From Aptenodytes patagonicus (taxonomy: Eukaryota > Chordata > Aves > Sphenisciformes > Spheniscidae), in the NCBI RefSeq assembly GCF_965638725.1, contig NC_134950.1:3286101-3350100 (forward strand): a DNA stretch of 64,000 bases, written 5' to 3'. The notes beneath the pieces were generated by a model, which did no database searches, was not told where the DNA came from, and was given only the letters and a program-made list of their open reading frames with translations. The translations under genes and the position numbers were made by a program. The number at the start of each line of letters is the position of its first letter. The first letter of the stretch is position 1. Below, piece by piece: positions 57,810 to 64,000 of the stretch.

Positions 57810-60800
57810 GTCAACGTGAAATGTCAGGCACTAGCCTGTATGTATTTTGGTGCTTTTATTGAGTTGTATTTAACATGGTGCATGTCGCTCCCTGCTTCTG
57901 ACCCTTCCCCGGTGATCCGAGATGTTTCAGCAACTCACATGAACCCTGCGATGGATGCTCCTTCCTCACATCCAGCGGCAGCCCCTCAGCCTGGGAACTT
58001 TTGCAAGACTTGGCAGCAGGGCCGTTGCAGGAGTATTTCACACAGGACCCAAAAATATTGCTGTCGGTGCAGCGTCGGTCGGCCTGAACGCAGGGTCAGG
58101 TCCCTAAGAAATCAGACTGTTGACGAACAAGCTTGAGCATATTCAAATGTTTCGGCTGATTTTCTTGGACTGCAAAGTTTCCAAGGGAGCCAAAAAGCTG
58201 GCTGCTTTTCTTGTTGACTTTGCAGACCAGAAATACAGACGGGTTCAGTGAAATAAGGAAGCTCGAATTCTTGTATTGGTGTAGCAGAGAGAGAAAAAGC
58301 TCAATTTGGAAAAGCTCAGATGTCCGCTTTAGAGATAAAAATAGAAGTCCAAGGTGGTGTGCCCTGGGTCTGCTGCCTGCTCTCTGCCTGTACTCAGCAT
58401 CAAGGATGATCGCTCGGGCACAGGGCAGCCCACAATATCTAGTCCCAGGACCAAAATCCTTGCTTGACATCCCTCTGAATTTCTAGCAAAGAAGCAAATC
58501 CAGGGGCATTTCTCTTGATCAAGGTCAACAAGGTTGGCCCACGCAGGCATTGGGGAGTGCAGATACAAGCCGTGCCGGTACGCACCGGCACTGAGCTGGG
58601 ACGAGAGCGCAGGAAATGTCAGGCAGGAGCAGAGCATCGTTTTAAACTGCAAATGAACTCTGAAATGACAGTGAACTTGAAGCGAGCCCGTGTTTCAGGC
58701 CAGGCTGGCCGTGAATCAGCTCTGGAAAATGAAAGATGAAACTTTCTGACTTCAGTTCAAGTTATGAACTTATAAACTCCCAATTATCTGGTTTAATGGA
58801 CACAAGCCAGAGACAAACATTTTTCGAGGCGAGTGTATGGGACAGCTTCCTGAAAATGAACTCATTGAAAAAGGCGTGATTTGGAGACTAAAAGTTTGAC
58901 TCAAAATCTCGTATTTTAAAAAGCTGGGTTAATTTGACATGAAGATATCTCGCTGTGGATCCCAGAGCTGCTCTTGAGCATCCTCCATCCCTTTACTGCT
59001 CTTTGCTAAAATGTAGGGGCATGATAAATCGCTTCCAGAAATGAAAGTTGAAAAAAATACCGCATTTTAAGCCCATCTGAATAATGGCAAATGTGCAAAA
59101 AGCTTTTGCACAGGACAGCCATGTAAGCTTACTCCTTTGCCCCCCAAGATAACAAGCCCAGGCTGGCAGTGAACTATGGACAACAGGGCAGCCCATGGCC
59201 CAGCTTTGCTATTTCATGGCACAGCTTTGGGGTGGAGGTTAGAATAGGGATGTCCCACATGTGGGTGCAGTTTTTGTTAGCAAATCTTAGTACTGCAGGA
59301 TCTTTTGCAGATGCTGTTCCAGAATAAGGCTTTTTTCCTCTGTTTCCCTTTAAAAATACTGGTTTCTTTTCTCTATTACTTTAAAAATGGCTGTATATTC
59401 CCCAAAACTGTCTTCAGGCATTAAGAAAATCAGAATATATGCCTGAAGCTCTGCTAGGGATAAAAACGCAGAAGAGGCATCGTGCACGCAGCTGGGCAGC
59501 AGTTCCTCCCGCAAGCTGCTAAAATTGGCATCTGCTAAAGTTAGCGGAGATTTCATTGAGCTCTTGTTTGTTTTATTGAAGCGGACGGGTCAAGGACTGG
59601 GGTTTTATCAGCACCCTGGCATCAAAGGGATGCACCCGTGGTCCCAGCTGCTGGGAATCGTCCTCGTCCTTGGGGCTGTGGCCGCAAGCCGGGGGGATGG
59701 CTGGGGCGTGCTGCTGGTGAGGAGTTGGTGACGCTGGTGCCTGCAACGATGCTCCTGCCCAGCTCCTGCCTGTAGTTGTGCAAGCGGAGTGGGTGAGCTC
59801 AGAGTTAATCCTCGAGTTAATCCTCGTCATTAACCAAAATCTCCTATTCTTACCCCAATGCAAGACTCGTGCTGCACTGGTCTCCTGGGAGCAGGTTTGG
59901 GGCAGGTGCCCCTCTGCAGTTAAGTTGTGAAGGCTTCACAGGTGCATCCATTCAAATGCAACTTGCCGCGGTCCTACAGGCTCACGGAGGCTCAGCTGGG
60001 GAGGCTGTGGGTCCAGCTTCAAGGGAGAACTCAATCGGCATTTCCAGACCCTGCAGGGAAGCCTCCTGGCGAGGTCCTCAAAGTCCTTCAGGTGCCACCA
60101 TTGGGTGGAGCAAATGCAGCACATGAGTAGAGCTCAAGGGAAGTCCTTCTGCTGTGTTTCTAGTAAATGCCTGCCCAGGGCGTACTAATGACGGTGGAGA
60201 GGATGTGCTCCATCTGTTTGACGAACGACACTTACGGTAGATCTGGAAACAGGGTGGGGAGTGTTTTATCGACCAGCCGATAAAAGAAAATGCCTGGGAA
60301 ATTCCTGCCTGGGAACACACCATGCCCCGGTGTTTAATTACAGAGCTCATTTAGCAGCTCTTGGCTGCCCGTCCCTGTCCCCGTGCTGCCCACAGTGCCA
60401 TGCCAGTACAGCTGCCTGTTTGCAGGGAGGTGGGGTGGGAACAGATCCAGCTGAAAATCAACTTTTTTTTTATTTATATATAATTCCCCCCAAGGCAGGA
60501 TCAGTCCCTGGGTACCTTCACCAAGGCGGCCATCGACATCTAGATGCCCTCGTGGCAGCAGAGCTGAGCCGAGCTGGGTGGTGGCTGACTTTGAGCTGGA
60601 GCGGATGAGCCCCATGCCCTGTGGCTGGAGGGGACATCTTCGGTGGCTCTCTTATCTCTGCTCCCTCGGGCTGGACTGCAGTGGGACAGCCTGTCCCTGG
60701 GCTGGTTTTGCTGTTGGTTGTCATGTGCGATGCCAAATTTAAATTATTTGTAAAAGAGCAAAACATGGTTTGTGCTGGCTGCTGCGAGTACTCTGTGCAC

Positions 60801-63440
60801 AGCTCCTGTAGGTCGCTGTAGTGTGTTTTTTCTGCTGAGATAGTTAAAATAGCACAAATTTCAGCGTGGAGCCAGGTATATTAATAGGAATGCGCTCATT
60901 TAGCTGCTTGTCCATACCACAGGAGCTTATAATGGCGGAATTGATCGAGCCCTAAGTCAGCACTGGGTGTTTCTGCACTTCTGCAAGGTCTCCGTAGATT
61001 TTCCTCGATGATGTGTTTTCTGTTCACTGCAGCCTGGCTTTTTAAGAAGCAGCATGAAGAAGAGATGGAGAAAAACCCTCCCTGGGGTGTACCTGCGACA
61101 GGCAGGATTGGGAATGGCTGTCTGCCTCCCTCCCTAGGCTGAAACCATCTTGTGTGCCCTTGGGAGTGGAGAGGCAGGGACTACTCTGGCCGAATCTCAA
61201 AGCAAGTATTTAACCTGGTAGGCCAAGCTACTCCTGACAACCTCTGTTTCTGGCAGACTGGGAACACCCAGCGTAGGTCCTGTGGCTCCCCTATGGAGCC
61301 TATACACGTAGGAGCACCCGGCACCGCTGAGCAAGGAGTCCAGGGCAGGGATCGGTGGTGCCAAGCGCAGTGGGGCCAGAGGTGAGAAGGGACGATGATG
61401 GGGCAGCCTGGGTTTTAGGCATGGTCCCATTTTTCTCATGGCACATGCAGCCAGGGATGTTGGGGGGAAGCTGTCCTGCATTCGCTGCCATCTTCCCTGC
61501 ACACGATGCCCCGTGGCAAGGCAGGGCTGGTCCCAACAGCTTTTCAGAGCCCAGCGCAGCGGCTGTCTCCAGGAGCCTCCAGTGGGATGGTTGGAGCATC
61601 ACTGGGTTGGTTGGGACAAGGCTCCATGGGTTTGCCTCTCCCTTGGGTCTTGTACGAAGAGCCTTTCCCCTGCACAACAGCTTTGGCATTTTGCTTGTTA
61701 TTAGGGTTGCTTCTTCATTCACCTCCTTTGCCTTTCCTCCCCGCACAGAGGCAGAGCATGCGCATGTGCATCCCCAAAAACATTTAATAACCTCAGTAGT
61801 TGGCTGCTGGCTTCATCATAAATGATGAATTTGGGGTTGTGGCTTAATTTATCTGGGGAAACTCATTTGCTTTCAGCTTGATTAGAGCCTGCTCCAGCGC
61901 AGCAAGGGTGGCCAGGAAATGCCACCCACGCTGGGGTGTCAAAACGCTTCTGAAACCATCCGGGAGCCGAGCAGAGCCGGAGCAGCTTGCATGTCTCCAG
62001 GCCATTAAAGCTTACCCCTGGGGCCGGGGAGGATGTGCAGAGCACGGATGAAACGCCGCGTCCTGCCTGTCCCATCCCTGCTGGATCCGGCCGTAGGAAC
62101 TGAGGAAGTTTTCCTGCTGAGCAGGGTGGGGAGGCTTCACATCTCAGCCTTTATTTAATTTTCAGGTGATAAAAGCATTGCTTCCCTGTCCGGCACGTCT
62201 GAGCAGCCAGCACGTTCAAACGCTTCCCTTTCTGCAGAGAATTTGCATTTCCCTAAAGGCAGCGCCAGTTTTATGCAAATATCCTGATGAAAGAAAGTCA
62301 AAGCCAAAGTGTGCTCATGAGTAAGCTTTCCTGGGCATTTCTCGAGCAGTCAGATGCTCTCTTGCAAACCTTTCGGCGTTTCGGGGAGGAGCAGTGTGGC
62401 GTTGCTGACTGTGGGCTCCTCTGGCCCGAAAAGCGCTGTGTGATTACCACTTCACCTCCACGTTGTCCTAGAAGCGGTATCAGTCTGGAAGGGTGCTTTG
62501 GGTTTGCAACATCCCGCTGTTGGCTTTGCTTTGCCTAGGTGCACTGTTCCCATGGGACATGGCATCCCCACTTGTTGTGGTGTTCACATGGTGCTCGGCA
62601 ACTGCACTGTAGGCAGGATGGGTTTCCTCAGCTTCCTGCCATTCCCCGAAGGACGTGGTCCTTCTCCTTCCAAGGTCTCCAAGATCACCCGGGCACAGTC
62701 CATCACAACCAGCTGGGCTTTGCTGCACAACCTCCCCCTTGCTTTCCCTGCTGGCATGAGGAGAAGAGCGAGTAGCAGCATCCCGTAGTGGCTCTGGCAT
62801 CTCCTATTTGGAGCAGGCTTTTTGCTCGTGCAAATCGTTCCAACTTCTCTTTCTGAGATGCCAGGGCATTCGCTGGCTTTTGTAAAGCCGCTGCTGGAAA
62901 TCCTTCCTGTGAATGACAGGAATATGATTAGATGACTCTGTTCATCTTATGTATCGAAAGACAGTTCATTTAAGTGACGAGAAGCACTGGGATCTCTATA
63001 GTTTGCCATCAATTCCTTTCTTAGCCGGTTTTGCCTCAAACAGTGGCCGGGAGCAGCCTTGGCATGCCAGAGTATCACTGCGTCGCAAGCGAGGATGTGA
63101 TTTAAAACGTGCTTGTCTGGAGCACCAGTAGCCTGCTTTCTGCTTCTGATTTGCAGCCCAGAAGGAGACTGGCTTGATTGTAATGGGGGAGCCCATTTTT
63201 GTAGTCTGAGACCTCGTCCCAAGCTGCAGCGTTGTAGGACTCTGGTCCCAAGGAGTTTTCAGCGTTTTCCTAATGCTCAGAGAGTCCTGTTCCAGTGAGA
63301 CTTTTTAATCCCTTGGTTAATCTTGAATCCAGTTTGAACCCTGCTCGATAAAGAGGCAAGCTGGGAGCTGGGTGGAAGCTGATGTGGAGAACCCTGGGGA
63401 AAGGCCACGGTGCCACCTGGCCACCCTGGCCATCAGGCAG

Positions 63441-64000
63441 TCATAGAATCATAGAATGGTTTGGGATGGAAAGGACCTCTAAAGGTCACCTAGTCCAACC
63501 CCCCTGCTGTGGGCAGGGACATCTTCAACTACATCAGGTTGCTTAAAGCCCCGTCCAGCCTGACCTGAAACGCTTCCAGGGATTGGGCATCCACAGCTTC
63601 TCTGGGCAATCTGGTCCAATGTCTCATCACTCTCATCATAACAAATTTCTTCCTTATGTTCAATCTAAACCTACCCTCTTTCAGTTAAAACCATTGCCCC
63701 TTGTCCTGTCACTACAGGCCTTAGTAAAAAGTCTCTCCCCGTCTTTCTTATAAGCTCCCTTTATATATTGAAAGGCCATAATAAGGTCTCCACAAAGCCT
63801 TCTCTTCTCCAGGCTGAACAACCCCAACTCTCTCAGCCTTTCTTCACAGCAGAGGTGTTCCAGCCCTCTGATCATTTCCATGGCCCTCCTCTGGACCCGC
63901 TCTAACAGGTCCATGTCTTTCTTGTACTGGGGACCCCAGAGCTAGATGCAGTACTCCAGGTCTCATGAGAGCGGAATAGAGAAGGCGAATCACCTTGCTT
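63441..64000 (-). mobile_element. CR1 LINE, minus strand, running off the right edge
   Basis: The 3' end with ATTCTATGATTCTATGA (minus strand) sits at 63,441-63,457, followed inward by the TTGGACTAGGTGACC and GAAGATGTCCCTGCCC UTR blocks and then the C-terminal part of ORF2. The coding region is broken by a TAG at about 63,942 and by frame disturbance just beyond, so the copy is dead. How far it extends past the window is unknown. It is the same subfamily as the tail at 52,782-52,870, in opposite orientation. Confidence 0.93.
63681..63914 (-). pseudogene. CR1 ORF2 C-terminal remnant, 77 codons
   Basis: This open piece of a CR1 reverse transcriptase ORF corresponds to about residues 487-563 of the 7.8-9.6 kb copy. 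It keeps [26 protein letters not shown] and the DRTRGNG stretch. The Met is internal to the family protein. On the 5' side an in-frame TAG replaces a codon of the conserved WAP/WGP-YKKD region, and the 3' end stops early relative to the family C-terminus. It has no function of its own. Confidence 0.85.

Larger units (their letters stand above)
52871..63440. other. Presumed intron sequence, no exon recognised
   Basis: No gene, RNA gene or young repeat is recognised except a short CR1-like tail at 57,760-57,809. An AT-rich non-repetitive stretch (56,120-56,450) is listed separately. A short direct duplication GAGTTAATCCTC occurs twice in succession at about 59,803-59,826. Frames up to 181 codons are present in GC-richer parts, with no domain or family resemblance. 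Confidence 0.5.

Noticed and set aside
1-64000. tRNA, rRNA, known microRNA hairpins, or prokaryote-type defence systems.
   Set aside because: I looked for familiar mature microRNA strings and tRNA box motifs and saw none; the absence of compact gene arrays excludes a prokaryotic or phage origin.

Overview
The window looks like nuclear DNA from a bird, most likely a neoavian. The evidence is the repeat content. There are several CR1 LINE copies with the diagnostic ATTCTATG-type 3' tail, two solo long terminal repeats of types familiar from neoavian genomes, and old MIR-like and CR1/L3-like remnants shared among amniotes. There are no closely packed ORFs, Shine-Dalgarno-spaced genes or operons. 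I recognise no host protein-coding exon anywhere in the 64 kb. The only long open frame that belongs to a known family is the reverse transcriptase of a CR1 element.

Layout. Positions 1-37,340 are gene-poor, CpG-poor sequence. They hold a 1.9-kb CR1 copy with an intact 612-codon ORF2 segment (minus strand, 7,711-9,645), a 0.1-kb CR1 tail (17,078-17,178), an ancient CR1/L3 relic (18,455-19,165) abutting a younger 0.87-kb CR1 copy (19,180-20,053), and a minus-strand solo LTR (21,386-21,975). They also hold MIR-like remnants near 3.3, 13.7, 29.0, 29.4 and 32.1 kb and an RFX-type X-box beside a CCAAT box at 30.6 kb.

Positions 37,341-38,860 form a strong CpG island. It runs, left to right, through a pyrimidine-rich tract, a cluster of GC boxes, CCAAT boxes, a CACGTGACG element, a probable non-coding first exon ending at a splice donor (37,849/37,850), and a GC-rich tandem repeat of about 50 bp per unit inside the presumed first intron. 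This is a promoter for a rightward-transcribed gene that I cannot name, because its coding exons are not visible here.

Positions 38,861-64,000 would then be first-intron sequence. It stays noticeably richer in CpG than the left flank. It contains a (GTT)n microsatellite, a second plus-strand solo LTR (46,906-48,055) with an unusual internal modular repeat, a small CpG cluster at 50.6 kb, short CR1 tails at 52.8 and 57.8 kb, and a CR1 copy running off the right edge (63,441-64,000).

I found no convincing new multi-gene system. The most interesting structures are the dyad-bearing minisatellite just inside the promoter, the one-sided CpG retention, and the modular LTR. All similarities were judged by eye, without alignments or database searches.
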